Assembly: GCA_035714365.1 (NCBI GenBank)
Contig: DASTMB010000066.1
Coordinates: 1 to 33,986 of the forward strand
Reading direction: 5' to 3'
DNA: 33,986 bases
Origin: Mycobacteriales bacterium
Lineage (GTDB): Bacteria > Actinomycetota > Actinomycetes > BP-191
Shown: piece by piece, positions 8,372 to 16,386 of the stretch
Layout of the letters: every line of letters starts with the position of its first letter
Position numbering within the stretch: the first letter of the stretch is position 1
Program-made: the position numbers and the translations under genes
Notes under the pieces: generated by a model
The model's database searches: none
The model's input: the letters and a program-made list of their open reading frames with translations, nothing else
Told to the model about the DNA's origin: nothing

Positions 8372-9222
8372 CAGATCTTGAGCCGCAGCGCCTTGGGCAG
8401 CAGCTCGAACGACACCGGCGTGCGGCCGACCACCACGTCGTCGACGGCGACCGGCGCGGGCGGCGTCGCCGCGACGTCGGCGCGCTTCTGCCGCCACTGC
8501 GTCACGTGCTCGTTCGGGAGGTGCTCGCCGCGCCGCATCGCCGGCTGGAGCGTGAACGGCAGCGTCCGCGGCCCGCCCCACACCTGCACGTCCCACGCCC
8601 CGTCGTCCGGCAGCGCGGTCGGCGCGGCGTGCAGTCCGCCGAGCGCGTACTGGCCGTTGGCGAGCCGGACCTGCGTCGCGGTGTCGTGGTACTCGGCGAA
8701 CGTCATGTCCACGTCGAAGCGCGTCGTCCGCGCCCGCGCCAGCGCGGCGTACCAGCGCAGCAGCGAGCCGAGCCCGCGCCCGCCGATGCCGGCGCCGAGG
8801 CCGACGACGGCGTGGTTGAACACGTGGATCTCGCGCTCCCCCAGCCGCGCCACGCCCACGTCGACGCGCAGGAACCGCGGGCTCTCCAGCAGGATCGCCG
8901 CCGCCTCCGGGTTGACGTCGAGGCCGAACGTCCGGGCGAGGTCGTTGGCGGCCCCGCCCGGGAACGCGCCCGCCACCGTCTCCGTGCCGACGACGGCGGG
9001 GAGCCAGCGGACCATCGACGCCTGGCCGCCGCAGTGCACGAGCAGCCGCGCGCCGCCGGCGATCTCGCGCTCCGCCGTCGCGCGCTCGTCGCGGCCGAGC
9101 GGGACGCGGCGGCTGGCGACGTCCCGCGCGCGCAGGTGCGCCTCCAGCTCCGCGACCCGCGCCGGCTCGGCGGCGTCGCGCTCCGGCACGAGCAGCACCA
9201 GCTCGCCGAGGGGGTGCGCCAT
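8371..9222 (-). CDS. Degenerate diacylglycerol-kinase-like protein
   Basis: 283 residues. The start ATG 9222 directly follows the upstream stop (TAGATG) and has GGAGG upstream. The layout is that of the DAGK/LCB5 lipid kinase fold: an N-terminal Rossmann-like half, a nucleotide-loop region with FPGGAANDLA at 87-96 matching the family's PGGTGNDFA, and a beta-sandwich C-terminal half. However, the family's GGDGT loop is replaced by CGGQAS at 64-69, removing the conserved Asp, and the N-terminal NP-x-SG phosphate motif is absent (LVPERDAAEP instead). It may be inactive or act on a different substrate. In M. tuberculosis a diacylglycerol kinase (Rv2252) sits directly after an AGPS-like flavoprotein (Rv2251), the same relation as here with the Fe-S protein interposed. 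Confidence 0.75.
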   Translation of the reverse strand: MAHPLGELVLLVPERDAAEPARVAELEAHLRARDVASRRVPLGRDERATAEREIAGGARLLVHCGGQASMVRWLPAVVGTETVAGAFPGGAANDLARTFGLDVNPEAAAILLESPRFLRVDVGVARLGEREIHVFNHAVVGLGAGIGGRGLGSLLRWYAALARARTTRFDVDMTFAEYHDTATQVRLANGQYALGGLHAAPTALPDDGAWDVQVWGGPRTLPFTLQPAMRRGEHLPNEHVTQWRQKRADVAATPPAPVAVDDVVVGRTPVSFELLPKALRLKI

Positions 9223-10302
9223 CTACCGGTCCTCCAGCCGGGACGCGGCGAGCACGTACAGGTCGGTGGCGCCGAGCGCGCGGGCCGCGCTCGGGCAGGC
9301 GGTGACGGCCGGCGCGCCGAGCGCGGCCAGCTCGTCCCGCCGCACCGCGGCGACCGCCTCCGCGCCCGCGCGGTCCACCAGCGGGTACGCCGCACCGGCG
9401 CCGCTGCACCGCGTCGCGGTGCCGGTCGCGGCCGGCTCGCGCACGTCCGACGACAGCGCCGCCAGCACCCGCAACGGCGCGTCCACGACGCCGAGGATGC
9501 GGGCCAGCGTGCACGGCGCGTGCCAGGCGACCGGCTCGTCCGAACGCCGCAGCGCCAGCCGGTCCAGCACCCCCGCCAGCCACTCCACGGCCGTGACGAC
9601 GGGCGGCGCCGCGACGCCGAGCCGCGGCCACTCCTCGCGCATGGCGCGGGCGCAGGACGGCGTGACGGCGACGACGCGCTCGGCGCCGGCGAGCGACTCC
9701 GCGCACCGCGCCGCGAGCGCCGCCGCCTCGGCCGGCAGGCCGAGGTCCAGCGCGACCGCGCCGCAGCACGCCTCCCCCGCGTCGCAGCGCACCGGCTCCC
9801 CCGCCGCCCGGAACAGCGCCAGCACCGCCTCGCCCGACTCGTCCGGCGCCGGGCAGCCGAGGAACGCCACCGTCGTCGCGCCCGCGTCGTCCGCCGACAC
9901 GGTGCGCGGCGCGGAGCGGGGCGAGCCGGTCGCGGCCAGGCGTTCCCGCAGCGCCACGGCCGCCGGCAACGGCGCGCCGCCGGCCGCGGCAGCCGCGCGC
10001 GCGGCCCGCGACTCCTCCGGCAGGTTGGTGCCGGGCAGGCACGGCTCGCCGCAGGCGCCGCACCCGGTGCACTGCGCGACCTGCTCCGCGAGCTCGACCG
10101 ACCAGCCGTCGGCGACGCCGGCGACGACCGCCCCCGAGATGCGCCAGGGCGCCGCCGACTCGCGGCCGGTCGCGTGCTGCACCGGGCAGGTGGGGCGGCA
10201 GAGCTTCGGGCAGAGCGAGCACAACGCCGCCTGCGCCAGCGGGTCCTCGTGCGGCGGCCGGGGCGCGGCGTTGTGCGTGATGGTCGGGAGCGTCGTGCTC
10301 AT
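9223..10302 (-). CDS. CCG-type (Fe-S)-binding oxidoreductase, GlpC/HdrB-like
   Basis: 359 residues with ATG 10302 overlapping the flavoprotein stop as ATGA. Two ferredoxin-like clusters are predicted: Cys28-Cys31-Cys35-Cys39 (CSLCPKLCRPTC) and Cys78-Cys81-Cys84-Cys88 (CTGCGACGEPC). Then come two CCG-domain-like modules, the first around DAGEACCGAVAL, the second with HAPCTLARILGVVDAPLRVL, CSGAGAAYP and a late TACPSAARAL. This layout is shared by GlpC, GlcF/LldE and heterodisulfide reductase subunit B, which move electrons from a flavoprotein partner towards quinones. Coupling to the FAD-linked oxidase upstream supports a two-subunit dehydrogenase, with this subunit as the electron outlet. In the second CCG module the paired cysteines are reduced to CSG, so its cluster may differ. 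Confidence 0.88.
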   Translation of the reverse strand: MSTTLPTITHNAAPRPPHEDPLAQAALCSLCPKLCRPTCPVQHATGRESAAPWRISGAVVAGVADGWSVELAEQVAQCTGCGACGEPCLPGTNLPEESRAARAAAAAGGAPLPAAVALRERLAATGSPRSAPRTVSADDAGATTVAFLGCPAPDESGEAVLALFRAAGEPVRCDAGEACCGAVALDLGLPAEAAALAARCAESLAGAERVVAVTPSCARAMREEWPRLGVAAPPVVTAVEWLAGVLDRLALRRSDEPVAWHAPCTLARILGVVDAPLRVLAALSSDVREPAATGTATRCSGAGAAYPLVDRAGAEAVAAVRRDELAALGAPAVTACPSAARALGATDLYVLAASRLEDR

Positions 10303-11687
10303 AGGCCGAGCTTCCCCGGGTTGAGGACGCCGTTCGGGTCGAGCGCGGCCTTGACGGCGCGCAGCACGCCGAAGCCGGCGCCGAGCTCCTCCGCGAGCCA
10401 CGGCGCCCGCGCCTGGCCGACGCCGTGGTGGTGCGCGATGGTGCCGCCGCTCGCCCGGCACGCCGTCATCGCGGCGCTCCACACGGCGTCGTAGCGGGCG
10501 ACCGCCTCCTCCGGCGACGCCGCGTCGGAGGCGAACGACCAGTAGATCGACGCGCCCTCCGGGTAGCAGTGCGAGACGTGGGCGAAGACGACCGCGGCGT
10601 GCGGCGCCATCGCGGCCTTCATCGCGTCGTAGACCTCCGGCAGCCGCCCCCACAACGCCGCCACCTCGATGGTGTCCGCGAACGCGTGCGGCCCCAGCAG
10701 CTCCCCCGACAGCACGCGCGGCAGGTTGAACGACACGTCGTAGCGGTGCGCCCACCAGTGCTCGCCCGGCTCGGCGCCGAGGTCGGTCGCGGCCGCGCAG
10801 GCCGTGGCCAGGACCGACGTCTCGCAGGCGACGACGCGCGGGTCGCCCTCGCAGACGGTGACGAGCAGCGCGCCGCCCTCGCGGCCGAGCACCAGCGTGG
10901 TGTCCAGCTCGTCGTAGAGCCGCAGCACGGCCGGCCGCACGCCCGCGCGCATCACCGCGCGCAGCGCGTCCAGCCCCTCGCGCAGCGACCCGAACAGCCG
11001 GCCGCCGAACGCCCTTGCCGCCGGCAGCGGCGACAGCCGGAACGTCACCTCCGTGACGACCCCGAGCGTCCCCTCCGACCCGGCGAGCAGCCGCCACAGG
11101 TCCGGCCCGGCGGCCGTGCGCGGGGCCGGGACGGTGCGCCAGACGGTGCCGTCGGCGAGCACCGCCTCGACCGCGACGACCAGGTCCTCGGCCTTGCCGT
11201 ACCGCGTCGAGAGCTGCCCCGCGCCGCGCGCCGCGACCCAGCCGCCGACGGTCGAGCACATGATCGAGGACGGGAAGTGGCCGACCGTCCAGCCGCGCGC
11301 GTTGACCGCCGCCTCGACGTCCGGCCCGAGCGTGCCGGCGCGGAACGTCGCGACCCCCGACTCCTCGTCCAGCGCCACCAGCCCGCTCATCGCGGACAGG
11401 TCCAGCAGCACGCCGCCGCGCACCGCGACCGCGCCGCCCACCACGCCCGACCCCGCGCCGTACGGCGTCACCGGGACGCCCTCCGCCGACGCCCAGCGCA
11501 GCAGCGCCGCGACCTCCTCGGTCGACCGCGGCCGCACCACGACGTCCGGCTCCGGGCTCGGCGTCCCCGCCCGCTCGGCCAGCGCCAGCCGCGGCCAGCA
11601 GTCGCGCGCGCGGGCGCGGCGTTCGGCCGCGTCGGCGAGGACGCGGTCCGGCCCGAGCAGGCCGCCCAGGGTGTCGGCGAGGCTCAC
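10299..11687 (-). CDS. FAD-binding oxidoreductase resembling alkyl-DHAP synthase
   Basis: 462 residues from GTG 11687; no strong ribosome binding site. A VAO-type FAD domain (about 45-225) carries VTPYGAGSGVVGGAVAVRGG and GSEGTLGVVTEVTFRL. Features pointing to the alkyldihydroxyacetonephosphate synthase (AGPS) branch are PSSIMCSTVGGWVAARGAG followed by STRYGKAEDLV, and the C-terminal TIAHHHGVGQARAPWL, which matches the His-rich catalytic segment of AGPS. AGPS swaps the acyl chain of acyl-DHAP for a fatty alcohol to make ether lipids, using FAD without net redox. Glycolate/D-lactate dehydrogenase subunits share the fold, and the coupled Fe-S protein favours a redox role, so the exact reaction is open. 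Homologue in M. tuberculosis: Rv2251-like flavoproteins. Confidence 0.87.
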   Translation of the reverse strand: MSLADTLGGLLGPDRVLADAAERRARARDCWPRLALAERAGTPSPEPDVVVRPRSTEEVAALLRWASAEGVPVTPYGAGSGVVGGAVAVRGGVLLDLSAMSGLVALDEESGVATFRAGTLGPDVEAAVNARGWTVGHFPSSIMCSTVGGWVAARGAGQLSTRYGKAEDLVVAVEAVLADGTVWRTVPAPRTAAGPDLWRLLAGSEGTLGVVTEVTFRLSPLPAARAFGGRLFGSLREGLDALRAVMRAGVRPAVLRLYDELDTTLVLGREGGALLVTVCEGDPRVVACETSVLATACAAATDLGAEPGEHWWAHRYDVSFNLPRVLSGELLGPHAFADTIEVAALWGRLPEVYDAMKAAMAPHAAVVFAHVSHCYPEGASIYWSFASDAASPEEAVARYDAVWSAAMTACRASGGTIAHHHGVGQARAPWLAEELGAGFGVLRAVKAALDPNGVLNPGKLGL

Positions 11688-11706
11688 CCGCCGAACGCTA
11701 GCGGGT
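11686..11706 (-). other. Short hairpin between two genes
   Basis: ACCCGC (11686-11691) can pair with GCGGGT (11701-11706) across a 9-nt loop. It spans the 18-bp gap between the stop of the transglycosylase-like gene and the GTG of the flavoprotein gene. It could hide the flavoprotein start or act as a weak terminator; it is small enough to be chance. Confidence 0.3.
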
Positions 11707-13472
11707 CAGGTCACCCGCAGCGTCAGCACCGCCGAGTACGCCGCGACGTGGTCGGCGTCGGCGGGCTTGTAGACGCGGAAGTAGTACGTGCCCGGCGTCG
11801 ACAGGGCGAACGCGAACGACGCCGCGCTGCCGCTGTTCAGCGTCCGCGACAGGACGTTGCGCCACGAGCCGGAGTACGACCGTTGCAGGTACACGCCCTG
11901 CCCCGCGTGCGACGGCGCGACCGAGGTGGACAGCGTCACCGCCGTGCCGCGCGCGACCGTCGTTCGCGACAGCGCCGCCTTCACGACCGGCGCGACGGTG
12001 ACCCGGCGCACGGGGGCCTCCGACGGCAGCGCGTCGCCGGGGCCGGGCGCGTACTTCGCGAAGTACTCGGCGTTCGACGCCGGCTGCTGGGTGACCGACA
12101 CGGCGCCGGTCGGGCCGGTCGTGAACGTGCCGGCGTAGGTCCAGGTGCTCGTCCCGAGGCGCCGCTTGTAGAACCGCACCTTCCGGCCGGGGATGCCGGC
12201 GGGCGAGGCGCCCACGTGCGTGAGCCGCATCGTCAGCGTCGTGGTCGTGCCGTACGCGACGGTGCTCCGGCTCGCGGTCAGCTCCATCTTGGTCACGGCG
12301 CTGAACCACATCGCGTCGGCGCCGATGCGCAGGCCGGCCGTGTCCGCGACGTCGTTGAGCCAGACCGTCGAGCCGGGGCCGAGCGTGCGGTCGCCGAGTG
12401 GCACGTACTGCCCGGCCTTCGCGGCCTGGTCCACGGTCACCGTCGTCCCGGCCAGGTGGTACGTCGCCGCGTGCGACAGCGGGTGCGCCGCCGTCGCGAC
12501 GAACGGCACGTACGCGTTGACGCGGTACGTCCCGGTGCGCGGCAGCACCGGCGCCCAGCGGATGCGGGTGGCCTCGGTGAGCCCGGAGTACGTCCAGTGG
12601 GCGCGGCCGGCGGTGCCGCGGCCCTCCGTGAGCCGCCAGCCGCCGCAGGCGACCTCGCAGGTCACGCCCGGGCCGTCCGGCCCCCACATGCCGTTCTGGT
12701 AGGTCACGGCCGGCGGTGCCGCCTGGTACTGGTGCGTCCGGGCGGTCACGGTCTTGGTGATCTCGCGCGTCGTGTTGTCGTAGAACACGAACGACGGCGG
12801 GTCCAGCCGCGCCTGGAACGCGCCGGGGAACACGTACGACTCGTCCGCGTCGTCCGGCTCGGTGAACCCCCGGATCGGCAGGTACGGCCGCAGCTCCGGG
12901 ACGCCCACGCGCCGGAACGGGTCGGCGACGATCTCGGCGACCTTCTGCACGTACGAGCCCTCGCCGGTGCCGGAGCAGCCGTTGTAGAGGCAGATCGCGT
13001 GGTACCAGTTCTCCACGACGGCCGGGTCGTCGTCGGAGTCGGCGGGTCGGTCGGCCGGCGCGTTCGAGTGCGCCTGGTCGTAGACCCACTTGTCGTGCAG
13101 GATCGCCGCGCCGCGGGCGACGTTGTACGCGACGTCGGTCGCGAGGCGTTGCGGGTCGGGGTCGTCGGCGGCGGTGACCTGCATGATCCCGACGCCGCAG
13201 ACGTCGTCGCCCTGGGAGATGACGACGTGGCCCTGGGCGTCGTACTGCTGCCAGTGCGTCTCCTGGTAGGCGATGGCGCGCAGGATCTGCGGCGGGATCG
13301 GCGGCGTCTGCGCGGCGGCGGCCTGGTCGAGCAGCGCCGCCAGGTCGTCGTACGACGGGTTGGTCCCGGTGACGGTGGCGACGCCCTCCGGGCAGTCGGC
13401 CGCGCCCGCGTGGGCGGCCACCGCGCTCCCGGCCACCAGCACGGCGGCGAGCACCAGCGCAAGACGCTTCAC
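11706..13472 (-). CDS. Exported lytic-transglycosylase-like protein with golvesin-like and Ig-like domains
   Basis: 588 residues from GTG 13472 with a GGGGGG Shine-Dalgarno. A signal peptide covers about 1-25 (LALVLAAVLVAGSAVAAHAGAA). An SLT-like domain at about 40-185 has ILRAIAYQETHW with Glu71 in the catalytic position, CGVGIMQVT at 92-100 and ENWYHAICLYNGC. A golvesin-like beta domain spans about 312-393 (GTYRVNAYVPF, ATYHLAGTTVTVDQ, YVPLGDRTLGPGSTVWLND). Two Ig/macroglobulin-like repeats follow at about 395-495 and 498-588, both with TVAYGTTTTLT/TVARGTAVTLS starts. The likely role is binding and cleaving peptidoglycan outside the cell. The large gene at 28771 carries a homologous SLT plus golvesin pair. 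It lies 9 bp after helY on the same strand. Confidence 0.83.
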   Translation of the reverse strand: MKRLALVLAAVLVAGSAVAAHAGAADCPEGVATVTGTNPSYDDLAALLDQAAAAQTPPIPPQILRAIAYQETHWQQYDAQGHVVISQGDDVCGVGIMQVTAADDPDPQRLATDVAYNVARGAAILHDKWVYDQAHSNAPADRPADSDDDPAVVENWYHAICLYNGCSGTGEGSYVQKVAEIVADPFRRVGVPELRPYLPIRGFTEPDDADESYVFPGAFQARLDPPSFVFYDNTTREITKTVTARTHQYQAAPPAVTYQNGMWGPDGPGVTCEVACGGWRLTEGRGTAGRAHWTYSGLTEATRIRWAPVLPRTGTYRVNAYVPFVATAAHPLSHAATYHLAGTTVTVDQAAKAGQYVPLGDRTLGPGSTVWLNDVADTAGLRIGADAMWFSAVTKMELTASRSTVAYGTTTTLTMRLTHVGASPAGIPGRKVRFYKRRLGTSTWTYAGTFTTGPTGAVSVTQQPASNAEYFAKYAPGPGDALPSEAPVRRVTVAPVVKAALSRTTVARGTAVTLSTSVAPSHAGQGVYLQRSYSGSWRNVLSRTLNSGSAASFAFALSTPGTYYFRVYKPADADHVAAYSAVLTLRVT

Positions 13473-13481
13473 GAGCCCCCC

Positions 13482-16136
13482 TCAGACGACGGACGAGTAC
13501 GCGACCACGCCCCGCCGCAACGACGCGAGCGCCGCGCGTGCTGTCGAGCGTACCGGCGATCCCTCCGCCACGTCCGCCACCTGCGACAACAGGTCGAGCA
13601 GCATCTTCGCCCAGCGCACGAAGTCGCCGGCCGTCAGGTCGCTCTCGGTCAGCACCGCCTCCAGGCGCGCGCCGGACGCCCAGCGGTGCGCGGCCCAGGC
13701 GAAGCCGGGGTCCGGCTCGCGCAGGAAGTCCAGGTGCTGGTCCTCCTCGGCCGCCTTCAGCCGCGACCAGACCCGCTGCATCTCCCCCAGCGTGTCGCGC
13801 ACCGCGCCACCGGGGATCTTCGGCGTCGTCTCGCCCGGGCCGCGCGTCTCGTAGACGAGCACCGACGCGCACGCGGCCAGCTCCGGCGGGGTGAGCGCGT
13901 CCCACAGCCCCGACCGCAGGCACTCCACGACCAGCAGGTCGCTCTCGTTGTAGACCTGCGCGAGCATCCGGCCGGTCGCGGTGACGTCGTCGCCGGCGAC
14001 GTAGCCGAGCGACTCGAGCAGTGCCACGACCCGGTCGAACGTCCGCGCGATCGAGCCGGTCCGGCCGCGCACCTTCTGCTGGAGCACGGTCGTGTCGCGG
14101 CGCAGCTTGTGCCACCGCTCCGCCCACCGCGCGTGGTCCTCGCGCTCGGCGCAGCCGTGGCAGGGGTGGGCGCGCAGCTCGCGGCGCAGCCGCGCGATCG
14201 TCTCGTCGTCCGCGGCGTCGGCGCGGGCGCGGCGCGGCCGGTCGCCGCCGGACGGCAGGTCCAGCGCGCGCAGCGACGACGCCAGGTCGCGGCGCGCCTG
14301 CGGCGAGCGGGAGTTGAAGTTGCGCGGCACCTTCACGCGGCCGAGCGGGGTGACCTCGCTGGGGAACTCCACCATCGACAGCCGCTTGACCTGCCGGTCC
14401 TCCAGCAGCACGAACGGCCTCGGGTCGTCGTCCGGCGACAGCCCCGGGTCGAGCACCACCGCGAGCCCGGCCCGCCGCCCGGCCGGCACCCGCACCACGT
14501 CGCCCGGCCGCAACGCCTCCAGCGACCGCACGGCGGCCAGCCGGCGCTGCGCCGCCGAGTTGCGGGCCAGCTCCGCCTCGCGGTCCTTGAGCGCGACGCG
14601 CAGCCGCGCGTACTCCGCGAAGTCGCCGAGGTGGCAGGTCATCGACTCCGCGTAGCCGGCCAGCGCCTCCTCGTTGCGCGCGACCTGCCGGGCCAGCCCG
14701 ACGACCGCCTTGTCCGCCTGGAACTGCGCGAACGAGCTCTCCAGCAGCTTGCGCGCCCGCTCCCGGCCGACCGAGCCGACGAGGTTGACGGCCATGTTGT
14801 ACGACGGCCGGAACGACGACCGCAGCGGGTACGTCCGGGTCGACGCGAGGCCGGCCACCGCCATCGGGTCCAGGCCCGGCGTCCAGAGCACGACCGCGTG
14901 CCCCTCGACGTCGATGCCGCGCCGCCCGGCCCGGCCGGTGAGCTGCGTGTACTCGCCGGGCGTGATGTCGGCGTGCGTCTCGCCGTTCCACTTCACCAGG
15001 CGTTCCAGCACCACCGAGCGCGCCGGCATGTTGATGCCCAGCGCCAGCGTCTCGGTGGCGAACACGGCCTTCACCAAGCCGCGCACGAACAGCTCCTCGA
15101 CGCACTCCTTGAACGTCGGGATCAGCCCGGCGTGGTGCGCCGCGACGCCGCGCTCCAGCCCGTCCAGCCACTCCCAGTAGCCGAGGACGGCGAGGTCCTC
15201 CTCGGGCAGCTCCGCGCAGCGCAGCTCGACGTACTCGCGGACCCGCGCCCGCTCCTCCGGCGTGTTCAGCCGCACGCCCGCGCGCAGGCACTGCTGCACC
15301 GCCGCGTCGCAGCCGGCCCGGCTGAAGATGAACGTGATGGCCGGGAGCAGCCCCTCCCGGTCCAGCTTGTCGACCACGTCGACCCGGCTCGGCACCTCGA
15401 CGCCGCCGCGCGGCCGGTGCCCGCCGCGGTGCGGGCGGCGCGGCCCCCACTCGGCGGTCACCCGCTCCTCGCGCTGCAGCCGGAGCAGCGCGCCGTTGAC
15501 CTGGCGGCCGCTCTCCTCGAACAGGTCGAGCAGCCGGTTGCCGGCCAGCACGTGCTGCCACAGCGGGACCGGCCGGTGCTCCTCCACCACGACCTTGGTG
15601 TGGCCGCGGACGGTGACCAGCCAGTCCGCGAACTCCTCCGTGTTGCTCACCGTCGCGGAGAGGGAGACGAGCCGCACCGAGGGCGGCAGGTGGATGATCA
15701 CCTCCTCCCACACGGCGCCGCGGTAGCGGTCGGAGAGGTAGTGGACCTCGTCCATCACGACGTAGCCGAGGCCGCGGAGCGCGTCGGAGGACGCGTAGAG
15801 CATGTTGCGCAGGACCTCGGTCGTCATCACCACGACCGGGGCGTCGCCGTTGATGGCGTTGTCGCCGGTGAGCAGGCCCACGTTGTGGGCGCCGTGGCGG
15901 GCGAGCAGGTCGCCGTACTTCTGGTTCGACAGCGCCTTGATCGGCGTCGTGTAGAAGCACTTCTGCCCGGTCGCGAGCGCCAGGTGCACCGCGAACTCGC
16001 CGACGACGGTCTTCCCCGCGCCGGTCGGCGCGGCCACCAGCACGCCCTCGCCCGCCTCCAGCGCGGCGCAGGCGGCGACCTGGAAGTCGTCCAGCGGGAA
16101 CGCGTACCGAGCGGCGAAAACGTCGAGCTCGGTCAT
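13482..16136 (-). CDS. helY: SKI2/Mtr4-like DEAD/DEAH-box RNA helicase HelY
   Basis: 884 residues from ATG 16136, the usual length for actinobacterial HelY. Q-motif-like FPLDDFQVAAC is at 13-23, Walker A APTGAGKT at 36-43, TTPIKALSNQ at 63-72, MTTEVLRNML at 104-113, Walker B DEVH at 129-132, SLSATVSN in motif III, and QLTGRAGRRG as motif VI. A long C-terminal half follows with the winged-helix and helical domains found in Ski2-like RNA helicases, including a C-x2-C element (HPCHGCAEREDHARWAERW). These ATP-driven enzymes unwind structured RNA and are linked to RNA turnover. A position downstream of tatA-tatC is conserved in mycobacteria (Rv2092c) and other actinomycetes. It is preceded by a small exported peptide gene. 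Confidence 0.96.
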   Translation of the reverse strand: MTELDVFAARYAFPLDDFQVAACAALEAGEGVLVAAPTGAGKTVVGEFAVHLALATGQKCFYTTPIKALSNQKYGDLLARHGAHNVGLLTGDNAINGDAPVVVMTTEVLRNMLYASSDALRGLGYVVMDEVHYLSDRYRGAVWEEVIIHLPPSVRLVSLSATVSNTEEFADWLVTVRGHTKVVVEEHRPVPLWQHVLAGNRLLDLFEESGRQVNGALLRLQREERVTAEWGPRRPHRGGHRPRGGVEVPSRVDVVDKLDREGLLPAITFIFSRAGCDAAVQQCLRAGVRLNTPEERARVREYVELRCAELPEEDLAVLGYWEWLDGLERGVAAHHAGLIPTFKECVEELFVRGLVKAVFATETLALGINMPARSVVLERLVKWNGETHADITPGEYTQLTGRAGRRGIDVEGHAVVLWTPGLDPMAVAGLASTRTYPLRSSFRPSYNMAVNLVGSVGRERARKLLESSFAQFQADKAVVGLARQVARNEEALAGYAESMTCHLGDFAEYARLRVALKDREAELARNSAAQRRLAAVRSLEALRPGDVVRVPAGRRAGLAVVLDPGLSPDDDPRPFVLLEDRQVKRLSMVEFPSEVTPLGRVKVPRNFNSRSPQARRDLASSLRALDLPSGGDRPRRARADAADDETIARLRRELRAHPCHGCAEREDHARWAERWHKLRRDTTVLQQKVRGRTGSIARTFDRVVALLESLGYVAGDDVTATGRMLAQVYNESDLLVVECLRSGLWDALTPPELAACASVLVYETRGPGETTPKIPGGAVRDTLGEMQRVWSRLKAAEEDQHLDFLREPDPGFAWAAHRWASGARLEAVLTESDLTAGDFVRWAKMLLDLLSQVADVAEGSPVRSTARAALASLRRGVVAYSSVV

Positions 16137-16183
16137 GCCCCCAGCCTACGTGGCCGGGGGCAGGACCGAGCCCGGGGAACGAC

Positions 16184-16342
16184 CTAGCAGTTGATCGGGA
16201 TGAACTTCGACAGGACCGGGAAGTCGCACTGGCACGGCTCGCCCGGGCCACCGCCGCCGCAGACGGCGTTGGCGGGCGCGGCGGCACCGAGGGTGAGCGC
16301 CGCGACGGCGGCGATCGTGAGGGCGGCGAGGGTACGGCGCAT
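16184..16342 (-). CDS. Tiny exported four-cysteine peptide
   Basis: 52 codons from ATG 16342, with GGGAG upstream and a TAG stop at 16184. Residues 1-26 form a textbook signal peptide: RR charge, the hydrophobic LAALTIAAVAALTLGA, and PANA before a probable cut after Ala26. The mature peptide would be only 26 residues, with four cysteines (28, 37, 39, 52), a glycine run and the C-terminal FPVLSKFIPINC, ending on Cys52. Two disulfides are possible. No known family is recognised. It sits between the diacylglycerol-kinase-like gene and helY with short gaps (44 and 47 bp), so it is probably co-transcribed with the tat operon. Function unknown; a signalling, toxin-like or surface role would be speculation. 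Confidence 0.7.
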   Translation of the reverse strand: MRRTLAALTIAAVAALTLGAAAPANAVCGGGGPGEPCQCDFPVLSKFIPINC

Positions 16343-16386
16343 GGAGGGGCTCCCTTGCGGGGTGAGGGGGTACGAACGCGCGCACT

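Noticed and set aside
5318-10222. A 1634-codon open frame on the minus strand
   Set aside because: Only the segments at 7467-8371 look coding; elsewhere it is Arg/Ala/Gly-rich and antisense to glpD, the exonuclease or other real genes. Stop codons are rare in DNA this GC-rich.
10425-16187. A 1920-codon open frame on the plus strand
   Set aside because: Antisense to the flavoprotein, transglycosylase-like protein and helY, with shadow-type Arg/His/Val-rich composition.
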